Assembly (NCBI RefSeq): GCF_016598615.1
Contig: NZ_CP066831.1
Location: forward strand, 7,874,001 to 7,938,000
Direction of reading: 5' to 3'
Origin: Streptomyces liliifuscus
Lineage (GTDB): Bacteria; Actinomycetota; Actinomycetes; Streptomycetales; Streptomycetaceae
DNA: 64,000 bases
The stretch's first letter is position 1. Every line of letters starts with the position of its first letter. Shown one piece after another: positions 21,891 to 31,465 of the stretch. The translations under genes were made by a program, and so were the position numbers. Under the pieces are notes generated by a model, which searched no databases, had not been told where the DNA came from, and saw only the letters and a program-made list of their open reading frames with translations.

Positions 21891-24302
21891 TCAGCCGCTG
21901 CTCTGCCCCGACGGGCGTCCTGACGGGCGGCGCACGGCCGCCGTCCAGCGGGCCATGGCCCGGGACTTCAGCGCGATCCAGCCCTCGGAAGCCGCCCACG
22001 CCACCCGTACGGCCGAGCGCGGTGCGAGCAGTGCGCGCAGACGCGTACCGCGGCTGACCGTGGCGTGCAGGCCCGCCGTCATCCGGCGTACGTCATCGGC
22101 GAGACCGGCGGTCGGCCGAGGACGTGGCGCGTACAGGACCTGCTCCACCGCGTCGGCGACCCGGTGGACGGAGGCCGCGGCCTCCGGTTCGAGATGCCCG
22201 ATGCGGACGATCCGTGCCGCCGCCTTGCGGGGCGTCTGGGAGTCGTCCGGCGCGATACCGAAGTCCCACGCCGTATCGGTCACCTCCTGCCAGGCTGCCA
22301 GAGCGGCGGCCGCGGCGTCCTCCTCGGTGCGCCCGTGCGAGCCGAGCCGCACGGACCGGGCCCGCATCCGCCAGAGCATCGGCAGCAGCGGCACCGCGAG
22401 CGCGGCGAGCCCCGCCAGGGTGAACCCGAGGATCGCGAACCACGGCGGTCCGTCGTCCGTCGCTCCGAAGGCCGCCTGCGGAGACTCGCTGCCGCAGGGC
22501 TGCTCCAGCTTCTTCTCCGCCGCCGTGCAGCTCTCGCTGCTCGACGGTTCGGCGGACGGCGCCGAGGACGAGGAGCGCGAGGGGAGGTCCGGGTTGGGGA
22601 GCGTGGTGCCCGGCGTGTCCGTGCGGGTGTACTCCGGAACCGTGCCCCGGTTCGGGGTCGGCTCGAAGCGGGTCCAGCCCACGCCCTCGAAGTACAGCTC
22701 GGGCCAGGCGTGCGCGTCCCGCAGGCCCACCGTGTTCGTGCCGTCGGCCTGCGGCGAGCCCGGTGTGAAGCCCACCGCGACGCGGGCCGGGATGCCCAGC
22801 GTGCGGGCCATCGAGGCCATCGCGAAGGAGAAGTGGACGCAGAAGCCCTCCTTGTCCCTCAGGAAGCGCGCTATGGCCTGCGACCCACTGCCGACCTGCA
22901 CCTCTGTGTCGTAGGTGAAGCCGCCTTCCAGGGCGAACCAGTCCTGGAGCTTCACCGCACGCTCGTAGTTGTTGGCCGAGCCGACCGTGACCGCGCGGGC
23001 AGTCTCCGCCACCACCGGAGGCAGTGACCCGGGGACCTTGGTGAACTCGCGCCTCAGCGCCGCGGGCGCCTCCGGCGCGTTGGCGAGCTGCTCCGCGGTC
23101 GGCTGCACTATCAGGCTCTTGACCGTGTACTCCTGGCCGCGCGTGGTCTGCCCGTGGTCGCCGACGAGCGTGCGGCCCACGGGCTCGTACCGCCACTTGC
23201 CGTCGATCCCCACCGCGCTGGCGGGGTAGGGCATGGGCAGCCAGTCCTGCGCGTACCAGTCCGCCGCGGAGATCCTCGTCTGGATCTCGGTGCGCCGGAC
23301 GTCGTCACTGAGGCCCGGCGGCGTCGGGAACGACCCGGGGACGTCCTCGACATGGCGCTTGGCCGGCTTCCACGCCGTGCCGTCGAACTCGTCGAGCGAG
23401 ACGATCCGCAGATAGAGGTCCTGCGTCTCCTCGGAGTTGGTGCGGTACGACATGACCTCGCGGTCCTCGTCCACGTTCAGGCTGTCGCGGAGCGAGACCA
23501 GCGGGTTCACCGCGGAGATCGTGCCGCCACCGCCGGAACCCGTGCCGACGCCGGCCCCGGTGCCGTCCAGCAGACCGCCGTCGAGCGCGGGCAGGGCGAG
23601 CGGCACCACCAGGGCGATACCGAGCGCGACGGCACCGATGCGCCGCCCCGTGCGAATCGGCGCGACCGCGCCCGCCGAGGGATCAGTCCCCGGAGTCCGG
23701 GGTCCGCCGCCGAAGACGCGGCCCCACTGCGAGAGCCGGTCACGTCCCTCGGCCAGCAGCAGCACCAGATAACCGGCCGCCGCCATCACGAACCACAGCC
23801 AGCTCGCGCCACCGCCCTCGGAGAGACCCGCGGCGACCGAGTACAGCGCGAGCAGCGGCAGTCCGGCCGGGGCCGCGCTGCGGAACGTCACCGCGAGGGC
23901 GTCCACCGCGAGCCCGATGACCACGACCCCGCCGACCAGCATCAGCCGGATACCGGGGGACAGCGGAGCCGGGATCGAGTACCGCCCGACGTCGTCACCG
24001 CCGGCCTGCAGCAGCTCCCCGAAGTGCCGGAACGCCTCCGGGCCGGGCAGGAGCCCGGCGATGGCCTGCTCGCGGGCGAAGAACAGTGTCAGCAGCGTCA
24101 GCGTCACGAGCGCCTGAACCGCGATCGTCACGGCCCGTGCCAGGGGCACCCGCCGGGTCGCCGCACCCACCGCGGTCTGCACCCCGAGCAGGAACGCCGC
24201 CTGAAGGATCCAGGTCGCCGGATCGACCAGCGGCAGCAGCGCCCCGGCCGCCATCAGTGTCGCCGCCACGGCGCACAGCGCGAGTCGCGCGCGTCCGCTC
24301 AT
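21891..24302 (-). CDS. Transglutaminase-like membrane protein (TgpA/DUF3488 type)
   Basis: An 803-residue protein. The N-terminal 200 residues hold about six membrane helices, followed by a long extracellular region with a transglutaminase-like core: Cys in EGFCVHFSFAMASMARTLGIPARVAVGF, His in GLRDAHAWPELYF, and FEPTPN where the third catalytic residue is expected. A Ser/Pro-rich linker leads to another membrane helix (WFAILGFTLAGLAALAVPLLPMLW) and a cytoplasmic DUF4129-like tail (AAWQEVTDTAWDFGI...TPRKAAARI). Such proteins are encoded with MoxR and DUF58 proteins, as here. The start at 24302 overlaps the DUF58 stop by four bases. Confidence 0.9.
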   Translation of the reverse strand: MSGRARLALCAVAATLMAAGALLPLVDPATWILQAAFLLGVQTAVGAATRRVPLARAVTIAVQALVTLTLLTLFFAREQAIAGLLPGPEAFRHFGELLQAGGDDVGRYSIPAPLSPGIRLMLVGGVVVIGLAVDALAVTFRSAAPAGLPLLALYSVAAGLSEGGGASWLWFVMAAAGYLVLLLAEGRDRLSQWGRVFGGGPRTPGTDPSAGAVAPIRTGRRIGAVALGIALVVPLALPALDGGLLDGTGAGVGTGSGGGGTISAVNPLVSLRDSLNVDEDREVMSYRTNSEETQDLYLRIVSLDEFDGTAWKPAKRHVEDVPGSFPTPPGLSDDVRRTEIQTRISAADWYAQDWLPMPYPASAVGIDGKWRYEPVGRTLVGDHGQTTRGQEYTVKSLIVQPTAEQLANAPEAPAALRREFTKVPGSLPPVVAETARAVTVGSANNYERAVKLQDWFALEGGFTYDTEVQVGSGSQAIARFLRDKEGFCVHFSFAMASMARTLGIPARVAVGFTPGSPQADGTNTVGLRDAHAWPELYFEGVGWTRFEPTPNRGTVPEYTRTDTPGTTLPNPDLPSRSSSSAPSAEPSSSESCTAAEKKLEQPCGSESPQAAFGATDDGPPWFAILGFTLAGLAALAVPLLPMLWRMRARSVRLGSHGRTEEDAAAAALAAWQEVTDTAWDFGIAPDDSQTPRKAAARIVRIGHLEPEAAASVHRVADAVEQVLYAPRPRPTAGLADDVRRMTAGLHATVSRGTRLRALLAPRSAVRVAWAASEGWIALKSRAMARWTAAVRRPSGRPSGQSSG

Positions 24303-25654
24303 GAGCCACCGCCCCCTGCCGTGCTTCCCGTCGACGCGACCCCGTTGCGCTGTCGGTCGGCCTCCCGCCACAGGTCGGCCAGGCCCGTGCCCGGCGGTAC
24401 GGCCAGGGCGGTCCAGCCCGCCTCGCGAAGCATCCGAAGCCGCTCCTCGCTCTGTTCGTCGGCCGCGCCGCGCACCCACGTCTCACTGTCCAGCAGGAAG
24501 GCCACGGCCCCGCCGCTGCGCTGACGCATCTTGGCGAGCACGGTCGCCTGCTCCTCGTCCAGGTCGCCGAGGAAGGCCACCAGCAGCCCTTCGTTGCCGC
24601 CCCGCAGAACGTCGTACGCCCGTGACAGGCCCGTACCGTCGGAGTGGTCGATCACCGCGAGGGTGTCCATCATCAGCCCGGCGGCGTCCGCGGACTCCTG
24701 GCTGGCTCCGGCGAATCCGTCGGCGCCCTCGCCGGGCACCGAGGTGCCGGTGTCGGTCAACAGCCGTACCGAAAAGCCCCGCTCGAGCATGTGCACCAGC
24801 GTCGACGCCGTGCCCGACACGGCCCATTCGAAGGCCGAATCGGGGCCCGCGCCGTCGAAGGCGATGCCCCGGGTGTCCAGGAGCACCGTGCAGCGGGACC
24901 GCTGCGGCTGCTCCTCGCGGCGCACCATCAACTCGCCGTAGCGAGCGGTCAGTCGCCAGTGGACCCGGCGCAGATCGTCGCCGTAGCGATAGCCGCGAGG
25001 TATCACGTCGTCCTCGCCGGCCAGGGCCAGTGAGCGCTGCCGCCCGTCGCCGTACCCCTTCGCCTCGCCCGTCAGCCGCACCGGCGGCAGCGCCTCCACG
25101 CGCGGGATGACGGTCAGGGTGTCGTACGTCGAGAAGGAGCGGGTCAGTTCGCACATCCCGAACGGGTCGCTGAGCCGCAGCTGCAGGGGCCCCAGCGGAT
25201 AGCGGCCGCGCAGGTCCGAGCGCACCCGGTAGGACACCTCGCGACGGCCGCCCGCCTCGACCCGGTCCAGTACGAACCGGGGCCGCGGCCCCAGCACGTA
25301 CGGAACCCGGTCCTGGAGCATCAGCAGGCCGGTGGGCAGTCGCGAGACGTTGTCCATCCGCAGATGGACCCGTGCCTCGGACCCCGAGGGCACCCGCCCG
25401 GGGGAGAGGCGACGGCTGCCGGCGACCCGGTAGCGCGTGCGGTACAGCACGGTCGCGCAGACCAGTGGCAGCACGGCCAGCAGCAGCCCGACCCGGAGCA
25501 GATCGCTCTGCCCCAGGACGTACGCGCAGATCGCGGCCGCGATGCCGGCGGCCAGGAAGGACCGCCCGCGCGTGGTGAGACCGGCGAGTGCCGTACGCAG
25601 CCCGCCCTTGTCCTCCTCGGCCTGCGCCGTCGGCATCCCCCCGGTGGTCATCAC
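24299..25654 (-). CDS. DUF58 domain protein
   Basis: A 451-residue protein with two N-terminal membrane helices (LAAGIAAAICAYVLGQSDLLRVGLLLAVLPLVCATVLY) and a large soluble part. The DUF58 signature RGYRYGDDLRRVHWRLTARYGELMVRREEQPQRSRCTVLLDTRG is intact, and a vWA-like fold follows (VLLDTRG...VSGTASTLVHMLERGFSVRLLTD). DUF58 proteins are thought to work with MoxR ATPases as chaperone or assembly modules. GTG 25654 overlaps the MoxR stop as GTGA; ATG 25651 is equally possible. The 3' end overlaps the transglutaminase gene by ATGA. Confidence 0.92.
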   Translation of the reverse strand: MMTTGGMPTAQAEEDKGGLRTALAGLTTRGRSFLAAGIAAAICAYVLGQSDLLRVGLLLAVLPLVCATVLYRTRYRVAGSRRLSPGRVPSGSEARVHLRMDNVSRLPTGLLMLQDRVPYVLGPRPRFVLDRVEAGGRREVSYRVRSDLRGRYPLGPLQLRLSDPFGMCELTRSFSTYDTLTVIPRVEALPPVRLTGEAKGYGDGRQRSLALAGEDDVIPRGYRYGDDLRRVHWRLTARYGELMVRREEQPQRSRCTVLLDTRGIAFDGAGPDSAFEWAVSGTASTLVHMLERGFSVRLLTDTGTSVPGEGADGFAGASQESADAAGLMMDTLAVIDHSDGTGLSRAYDVLRGGNEGLLVAFLGDLDEEQATVLAKMRQRSGGAVAFLLDSETWVRGAADEQSEERLRMLREAGWTALAVPPGTGLADLWREADRQRNGVASTGSTAGGGGS

Positions 25655-26688
25655 AGCCTCCGGGGCGGCTGCTGGCCGAAGGCGGACGAGCCCCGGCCCA
25701 TCGCCAGACCGCTCGGCGACTGGGGCGCCGCGGGCACGGGCGTGCGCTGGAGGATCTCCAGGACGACCTGCTCGGCCGTACGACGGTTCAACTGCGCCTG
25801 GGCGGTGGGCAGCAGCCGGTGGGCCAGGACCGCCACCGCGAGGGCCTGGATGTCGTCCGGCAGCGCGTACTCCCGGCCGCTGAGGGCCGCGGACGCCTTC
25901 GCCGCGCGCAGCAGGTGCAGCGTGGCACGCGGCGAGGCGCCGAGTCTCAGATCCGGGTGGTTGCGTGTGGCGCCGACCAGGTCCACGGCGTACCGCCGCA
26001 CCGGGTCGGCGACGTGGACGTTGCGGACCGCGTCGATGAGCTTCACGATCTCGTGCGCGTGCGCCACCGGCTGGAGGTCGTCCAGCGGGGACACACCGCC
26101 GTGGATGTCCAGCATCTGCAGCTCGGCCTCCGCGCTGGGATAGCCGATGGAGACCCGGGCCATGAAACGGTCGCGCTGTGCCTCCGGCAGCGGGTAGGTG
26201 CCCTCCATCTCGACCGGGTTCTGCGTCGCCACGACCATGAACGGGCTGGGCAGCTCGTAGGTCGTGCCGTCGATCGTGACCTGGCGCTCCTCCATGGACT
26301 CCAGGAGCGCCGACTGTGTCTTGGGCGACGCGCGGTTGATCTCGTCGCCGATCACGATCTGCGCGAAGATCGCACCCGGTTTGAACTCGAAGTCCCTGCG
26401 CTGCTGATCCCAGATGGACACACCTGTGATGTCCGAGGGCAGCAGGTCGGGCGTGAACTGAATACGCCGCACGGAGCAGTCGATGGACCGCGCCAGTGCC
26501 TTGGCCAGCATGGTCTTGCCGACGCCGGGGACATCCTCGATCAGAAGATGTCCCTCGGCGAGCAGTACGGTCAGCGAAAGCCGCACGACCTCAGGCTTGC
26601 CCTCGATCACTTCCTCCACCGAACTGCGGACTCTCTCCACAGTGGCGGTCAGATCTGTAAGGCTCGCTCGATCGTCATAGGTCGTCAC
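25651..26688 (-). CDS. MoxR family AAA+ ATPase
   Basis: A 345-residue AAA+ protein. Walker A is EDVPGVGKTMLAKALARS and Walker B is IVIGDEINRASPKTQSALLESMEERQV. The sensor region (MVVATQNPVEMEGTYPLPEAQRDRFM) and the C-terminal lid follow. A Pro/Gly-rich tail of about 25 residues is not conserved. MoxR ATPases are proposed to remodel or activate vWA-containing partners such as the DUF58 protein encoded next. GTG 26688 is chosen because GGAGGG lies five bases upstream. The three-gene operon MoxR-DUF58-transglutaminase has four-base overlaps at both junctions. Confidence 0.94.
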   Translation of the reverse strand: MTTYDDRASLTDLTATVERVRSSVEEVIEGKPEVVRLSLTVLLAEGHLLIEDVPGVGKTMLAKALARSIDCSVRRIQFTPDLLPSDITGVSIWDQQRRDFEFKPGAIFAQIVIGDEINRASPKTQSALLESMEERQVTIDGTTYELPSPFMVVATQNPVEMEGTYPLPEAQRDRFMARVSIGYPSAEAELQMLDIHGGVSPLDDLQPVAHAHEIVKLIDAVRNVHVADPVRRYAVDLVGATRNHPDLRLGASPRATLHLLRAAKASAALSGREYALPDDIQALAVAVLAHRLLPTAQAQLNRRTAEQVVLEILQRTPVPAAPQSPSGLAMGRGSSAFGQQPPRRL

Positions 26689-26892
26689 CCGGCCCTCCTC
26701 GGCCCGTTCTTTCCCGGGCCGACGCTCTGCGATGCGGACCGGCCCACCCCGAAACACGGACACCACGCGCGAATAGTTCCGCGTGACGCCACACCCGCAT
26801 TCTTGTTGCCGTTACCTGTTCGTGTCACTCGCCTGTGGATAACTGGCCGCGATATGTCACGGCCTGGGGCCTTTGAGAGGGTCCAACTCGCG

Positions 26893-27399
26893 TCAGGTGG
26901 GGTCTATCTCACGCAGCAGGCCCGTCTTCACATCGAACACGAAACCACGTACGTCGTCCGTGTGCAGAAGGAATGGGGAGGTGCGCACCCGCTGCATGGA
27001 CTGCCGCACGTCCTGTTCGACGTCCCGGAAGGCCTCCACGGCCCACGCCGGGCGCTGGCCGACCTCCATCTCCAGGTCGTGCCGGAACTCCTCGGTGAGG
27101 GACTCCAGGCCGCAGCCGGTGTGGTGGATCAGTACGACACTGCGGGTGCCGAGCGCGCGCTGGCTGATCGTGAGGGAGCGGATCACGTCGTCGGTCACCA
27201 CGCCGCCCGCGTTGCGGATGGTGTGGCAGTCGCCGAGCTCCAGGCCCAGCGCGTCGTGCAGGTCGAGGCGGGCGTCCATACACGCCACCACCGCGACGTG
27301 CAGCACGGGACGGGCGTCCATGCCGGGGTCGGTGAACACGGCGGCGTACCGCTCGTTCGCCTCCACGAGGCGGTCGGTGACGGTGCCGCCGTTGGACAT
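26893..27399 (-). CDS. Beta-class carbonic anhydrase
   Basis: A 168-residue enzyme close in length and pattern to M. tuberculosis Rv1284. Zinc ligands Cys40 (VACMDARLDL), His93 and Cys96 (LIHHTGCG) and the Asp42-Arg44 dyad are present; RNAGGVVTDDVIRSL and the C-terminal RGFVFDVKTGLLREI are typical. It interconverts CO2 and bicarbonate. ATG 27399 is preferred because GGAG lies six bases upstream and the product begins where Rv1284 begins. ATG 27441 would add 14 residues but has no ribosome binding site and abuts a TATAGA that may be the promoter -10. It diverges from rsmH. Confidence 0.92.
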   Translation of the reverse strand: MSNGGTVTDRLVEANERYAAVFTDPGMDARPVLHVAVVACMDARLDLHDALGLELGDCHTIRNAGGVVTDDVIRSLTISQRALGTRSVVLIHHTGCGLESLTEEFRHDLEMEVGQRPAWAVEAFRDVEQDVRQSMQRVRTSPFLLHTDDVRGFVFDVKTGLLREIDPT

Positions 27400-27441
27400 G
27401 GCGTCTCCGGAGTCTGTGGGAACGGATGCGGAAGTCGTCAT

Positions 27442-27863
27442 ATCTATAACGGTAGTGGTCACACGTCGTCCGGGCCTGCTGTGAGAGGGGACAAAGAACA
27501 TCAATGAGCGTTGTTGTGAGGTAACCCACAAGGGTGGATCGACTACACCCGTACGGGTGGAAAAACCCGGTTTGGTGCTTCATTCGGGCCGAGAGCCGCG
27601 ACGCGCAGGCCGGTTCGTTGACCGCGAGAGACCGTGGACTAAAGTGACGCGAAGCGGGAGACGGACACTCTCCCTGCTGGACTGCTACCCCCGGAGGACC
27701 GGTGACGAGCCGGGATCTCCCCACGTGCGCGGCGCGTACGTACGGCTCGGCCTCCTCCCGCTCCCGGTCGGCTGACGCTTCCGGCGCCGGCAGGCCTCCC
27801 CTTCACGGAGCGGGCGGGGACCCGGCGGTGCGTGCGCGCCGTGCCGGACCTGAGAGGGCCCCC
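27442..27863. other. Divergent control region between carbonic anhydrase and rsmH
   Basis: No gene is supported in these 422 bases. They hold the likely promoters of both flanking genes, including TTGACC-N16-TAAAGT at 27618-27645 for rsmH, and a leader hairpin (GGGAGA 27656-27661 with TCTCCC 27669-27674). The MraZ gene that heads many division clusters is not here. Confidence 0.7.
27618..27645 (+). promoter_or_regulatory. Candidate promoter of the division and cell wall cluster
   Basis: TTGACC (27618-27623), a 16-bp spacer and TAAAGT (27640-27645) form a good HrdB-type promoter about 220 bases before rsmH. A small hairpin (27656-27674) would lie at the start of the long leader. Confidence 0.55.
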
Positions 27864-28820
27864 TTGACCCAGAGCCGACACGTCCCGGTGATGCTCCAGC
27901 GATGCCTGGACATGTTGGCACCCGCGCTGGAGAGGCCGGGAGCGGTCGTCGTCGACTGCACGCTCGGCCTCGGCGGCCACAGCGAGGCCCTGCTCGCCCG
28001 CTTCCCCGAGGCCCGGCTCGTCGCCCTGGACCGCGACAAGGAGGCGCTGCGGCTCTCCGGCGACCGGCTCGCCCCGTTCGGAGACCGGGCCACCCTGGTG
28101 CACGCGGTCTACGACGAACTCCCCGACGTGCTCGACCGCCTGGACCTCCCGCGCGTCCAGGGCGTCCTCTTCGACCTCGGCGTCTCCTCCATGCAACTCG
28201 ACGAGGCCGACCGCGGCTTCGCGTACGCCCAGGACGCCCCGCTCGACATGCGCATGGACCAGACGACCGGCATCAGCGCGGCCGAGGTGCTCAACACCTA
28301 CCCGGCGGGTGAACTCGTCCGGATCCTGAGGGCGTACGGCGAGGAGAAGCAGGCCAAGCGGATCGTGTCCGCGGTCGTGCGCGAACGCGACAAGGAGCCC
28401 TTCAGCAACAGCGCGCGGCTCGTCGAGCTGATCCGCGACTCCCTGCCGCAGGCCGCCAAGCGCACCGGCGGCAACCCCGCCAAGCGCACCTTCCAGGCAC
28501 TGCGCATCGAGGTCAACGGCGAACTCACCGTCCTGGAGAGGGCGATCCCCGCCGCCGTGACGTCACTCGCCGTCGGCGGCCGGATCGCCGTGCTGTCCTA
28601 CCACTCCCTGGAGGACCGGCTGGTCAAGCAGGTGTTCGCCGCGGGAGCCGCCAACACCGCACCGCCCGGCCTGCCGGTCGTCCCCGAGCGCTACCAGCCC
28701 CGGCTCAAGCTTCTGACGCGCGGTGCCGAACTCCCCACCGAGGAAGAGGTCGCGGAGAACCGGCGCGCCGCCCCGGCGCGGCTGCGCGGGGCGCAGCGCA
28801 TCAGGGAGGACGCCGAGTGA
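27864..28820 (+). CDS. rsmH: 16S rRNA (cytosine(1402)-N(4))-methyltransferase
   Basis: A 318-residue methyltransferase, the normal RsmH/MraW length. HVPVMLQRCLDML, VVDCTLGLGGHSEALL (SAM motif I), FDLGVSSMQLDEADRGFAYAQDAPLDMRMD, GGNPAKRTFQALRIEVNGEL and LSYHSLEDRLVKQ are family hallmarks. It methylates C1402 of 16S rRNA. TTG 27864 is chosen as start: it has GAGAGGG five bases upstream and yields TQSRHVPVML, matching the family N-terminus; the longer reading from 27702 is low-complexity and unlike the family. It is the first gene of the division cluster; ftsL follows after 96 bases. Confidence 0.95.
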   Translation: MTQSRHVPVMLQRCLDMLAPALERPGAVVVDCTLGLGGHSEALLARFPEARLVALDRDKEALRLSGDRLAPFGDRATLVHAVYDELPDVLDRLDLPRVQGVLFDLGVSSMQLDEADRGFAYAQDAPLDMRMDQTTGISAAEVLNTYPAGELVRILRAYGEEKQAKRIVSAVVRERDKEPFSNSARLVELIRDSLPQAAKRTGGNPAKRTFQALRIEVNGELTVLERAIPAAVTSLAVGGRIAVLSYHSLEDRLVKQVFAAGAANTAPPGLPVVPERYQPRLKLLTRGAELPTEEEVAENRRAAPARLRGAQRIREDAE

Positions 28821-28916
28821 CGGGAGGGTGTGTGAGTTGGACAACCGAACTCACCGGACGCGTGGGTCGCAGGCCCGGACCCATCAGCCGAGAACGCCGG
28901 CCCGAGGGGAGGGCGA

Positions 28917-29507
28917 GTGAGTAGCAGACCCGAACTGAGGGGGAGGGCGGCCCGGCTCGCGCGACTCTTCCCCACGGGCCCCGGACAGGCCGCCCGCACG
29001 CCCTTCGTGCTCCTGGTCGTGCTGCTGCTCGGCGGCGGCCTGATCGGACTCCTGGTCCTGAACTCCGCGCTCAGCGAAGGGTCGTTCCAGCTCGACGACC
29101 TCCAGAGGGACACCAAGAGCCTCACCGACGAGGAGCAGGCGCTCCAGCGGGACGTGGACGCCTACTCCGCCCCCGACGCCCTCCAGCGCCGCGCCCGCGA
29201 GCTGGGCATGGTGCCCGGCGGCGACCCGGCCTTCCTCAACCCCGACGGCAGTGTCCGCGGTGTGCCCAGCGCGGCCGCCGAGCAGTCGTCCGTGTCGGTC
29301 CCCGTGACCCGCCCGCCCGACGTGCTCCTCCCCTCGCCGTCCCCGACGCCCACCGAGAGCCAGGGACCCGCCGGGCCCCCGACGCCCGCCGAGGCCCCGG
29401 CGCCGGCGGCGTCCGCCGTGCCCACCGCGGCGCCCGAGCCGCTCGCGGAGACGCTCACGGAGCCGTCCCCCCAGACCACGCAGCCCGCTACGAATCCCGG
29501 CAGGTGA
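28917..29507 (+). CDS. ftsL: FtsL-like cell division protein
   Basis: A 196-residue bitopic protein: basic N-terminus, one membrane helix (about residues 30-50, FVLLVVLLLGGGLIGLLVLNSAL), a short leucine-zipper-like coiled coil (FQLDDLQRDTKSLTDEEQALQRDVDAYSAPDALQRRARELGM) and a long Pro/Ala/Thr/Ser-rich tail of about 90 residues. Position between rsmH and ftsI, size and topology identify FtsL, a scaffold for the septal synthase FtsW-FtsI. GTG 28917 has GGGAGG just upstream. The stop overlaps a possible ftsI start. Confidence 0.88.
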   Translation: MSSRPELRGRAARLARLFPTGPGQAARTPFVLLVVLLLGGGLIGLLVLNSALSEGSFQLDDLQRDTKSLTDEEQALQRDVDAYSAPDALQRRARELGMVPGGDPAFLNPDGSVRGVPSAAAEQSSVSVPVTRPPDVLLPSPSPTPTESQGPAGPPTPAEAPAPAASAVPTAAPEPLAETLTEPSPQTTQPATNPGR

Positions 29508-29512
29508 CGGAA

Positions 29513-31465
29513 GTGTCCGACAGGGAACCCCCGCGCCGCCGGGTGCCCGCGCCCGCCAGGCCCGTACGGCCCGGCAGCCAGCGGCGGCCGGGGCCGGGCG
29601 CACGCCCCGCCCGCCGTCCGGCTCCCTCCCGGGGCCAGGGCCCGCGCGTCATCCGCCTCGGCAGCCCCCGCCCACGGCTGCGCCTGGTCAGCCTCGCCCT
29701 GGCCCTCGTACTGATCGCCTTCGTCGTCCGGCTCCTCCAGGTGCAGGCCGTCGACGCGAGCGAGTACACGGCCAAGGCCGAGAAGAACCGGTACCTCAGC
29801 CGCACGCTGGCCGCCGAGCGCGGCGGGATCACCGACCGCAACGGCGTCGACCTGGCGATCAGCGTGGACGCCAACGACATCACCGCCGACCCCACGCTGT
29901 TCACGCGCAAGGCGACGAAGATCGGCGACGCCCCCGAGCAGGCCGCCGCCCTGCTCGGCCCGATCCTCGACAAGGACCCCGACGAACTCGCCGCGAAGCT
30001 CCGGACCAAGAACACCCGGTACGTCGTGCTCGCCCGGCGCCAGACCCCCCAGGTCTGGACGCAGATCAAGGACCTGAAGAGCACGCTCGCGGAGAAGGCG
30101 GGCGAGGACGGGTCGGAGGTGAACGTCCTGGCGGGCGTCCTCCAGGAGCCCAGCAGCAAGCGGGTCTATCCCAACGGCGAGCTCGGCGCCGGGATACTGG
30201 GCTGGGTCAACGCCGACGGCAAGGGCGGCGGCGGCATCGAACAGCAGCTCAACAAGGAGCTGTCCGGCAAGGACGGCGAGATCCGCTACGCCCAGTCCGG
30301 CGGCCGGCAGGTGCCGACCGCGGGCTCCACCGAGAAGCCCGCCGTGGCCGGTTCCGAGGTCGAGCTGACCATCGACCGCGACATCCAGTGGGCCGCCCAG
30401 AACGCCATCGCCGAGCAGGTGAAGGAGTCCAAGGCGGACCGCGGTTACGTCATAGTGCAGGACAACAAGACCGGCGAGATCCTCGCGATGGCCAACTCGC
30501 CCGGCTTCGACCCGAACGACCTCTCCAAGGCCGACGGGAACGCCCTGCACAACTGGGGCCTCGAAGACGCCTACGAGCCCGGCTCGACCGCCAAGGTCAT
30601 GTCGATGGCCGCCGTCCTGGAGGAGGACGCCGCCACGCCCGCGACGCACGTGACCGTGCCCAACCGGCTGCACCGCGGCGACCGGCTTTTCCGCGACGAC
30701 ATCGACCACCCGACCTGGTACCTGACGCTCAACGGCGTCCTCGCCAAGTCCAGCAACATCGGCACCATCCTGGCGACCGGCCAGCTGGGCAAGACGCAGC
30801 AGGAGGCCAACCAGGTCCTCTACTCGTATCTGCGCAAGTTCGGCATCGGCGACTACACGGGTCTCGGCTTCCCCGGCGAGACGAAGGGCATCCTCGCGCC
30901 CGCCGGCCAGTGGTCGACCTCCCAGCAGTACACGATTCCTTTCGGCCAGGGTGTGTCGATCAACGCGATGCAGGCGGCCTCCGTCTACTCGACGATCGCC
31001 AACGGCGGTGTCCGGATCGAACCGACGCTCGTCCGCGGCACGAAGGGTCCCGACGGGCGCTTCACCCCGGCCGCCAAGCCCAAGGAGACACGGGTCGTCA
31101 GCGAGAAGACGGCGAAGACCCTGGCGCAGATGCTGGAGTCCGTCGTGGACGACCGGGAGGGTACGGGCACCAAGGCGCGCATCCCCGGCTACCGCGTCGC
31201 GGGCAAGACCGGCACGGCCAACCGTGTGGATCCGGCCACCGGCCGCTACCACGGCTATACCTCCTCCTTCGCCGGATTCGCGCCCGCGGACAACCCCCGG
31301 GTGACCGTCTACTGCGCGATCCAGAACGCCACCAAGGGAAGCTACTTCGGCGGTCAGATCTGCGGGCCCGTCTACAAGGAGGTCCTGGAGTTCGCCCTGA
31401 AGACGCTCCAGGTGCCGCCCACCGGGGCCCAGGCCGCCAGACTTCCCGTCACTTTCACGCCCTGA
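29513..31465 (+). CDS. ftsI: Division-specific penicillin-binding protein (transpeptidase FtsI, PBP3)
   Basis: A 650-residue class B PBP. A basic, Pro-rich cytoplasmic tail precedes one membrane helix (LRLVSLALALVLIAFVVRLLQV), a PBP dimerisation domain (RTLAAERGGITDRNGVDLAIS) and a transpeptidase with Ser358-x-x-Lys361 (GSTAKVM), Ser413-Ser-Asn (KSSNIG) and Lys565-Thr-Gly (GKTGTANR). It crosslinks septal peptidoglycan with FtsW. GTG 29513 is chosen because AGGTGA lies five bases upstream; GTG 29504, which overlaps the ftsL stop, is the alternative. murE follows after 246 bases. Confidence 0.96.
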   Translation: MSDREPPRRRVPAPARPVRPGSQRRPGPGARPARRPAPSRGQGPRVIRLGSPRPRLRLVSLALALVLIAFVVRLLQVQAVDASEYTAKAEKNRYLSRTLAAERGGITDRNGVDLAISVDANDITADPTLFTRKATKIGDAPEQAAALLGPILDKDPDELAAKLRTKNTRYVVLARRQTPQVWTQIKDLKSTLAEKAGEDGSEVNVLAGVLQEPSSKRVYPNGELGAGILGWVNADGKGGGGIEQQLNKELSGKDGEIRYAQSGGRQVPTAGSTEKPAVAGSEVELTIDRDIQWAAQNAIAEQVKESKADRGYVIVQDNKTGEILAMANSPGFDPNDLSKADGNALHNWGLEDAYEPGSTAKVMSMAAVLEEDAATPATHVTVPNRLHRGDRLFRDDIDHPTWYLTLNGVLAKSSNIGTILATGQLGKTQQEANQVLYSYLRKFGIGDYTGLGFPGETKGILAPAGQWSTSQQYTIPFGQGVSINAMQAASVYSTIANGGVRIEPTLVRGTKGPDGRFTPAAKPKETRVVSEKTAKTLAQMLESVVDDREGTGTKARIPGYRVAGKTGTANRVDPATGRYHGYTSSFAGFAPADNPRVTVYCAIQNATKGSYFGGQICGPVYKEVLEFALKTLQVPPTGAQAARLPVTFTP

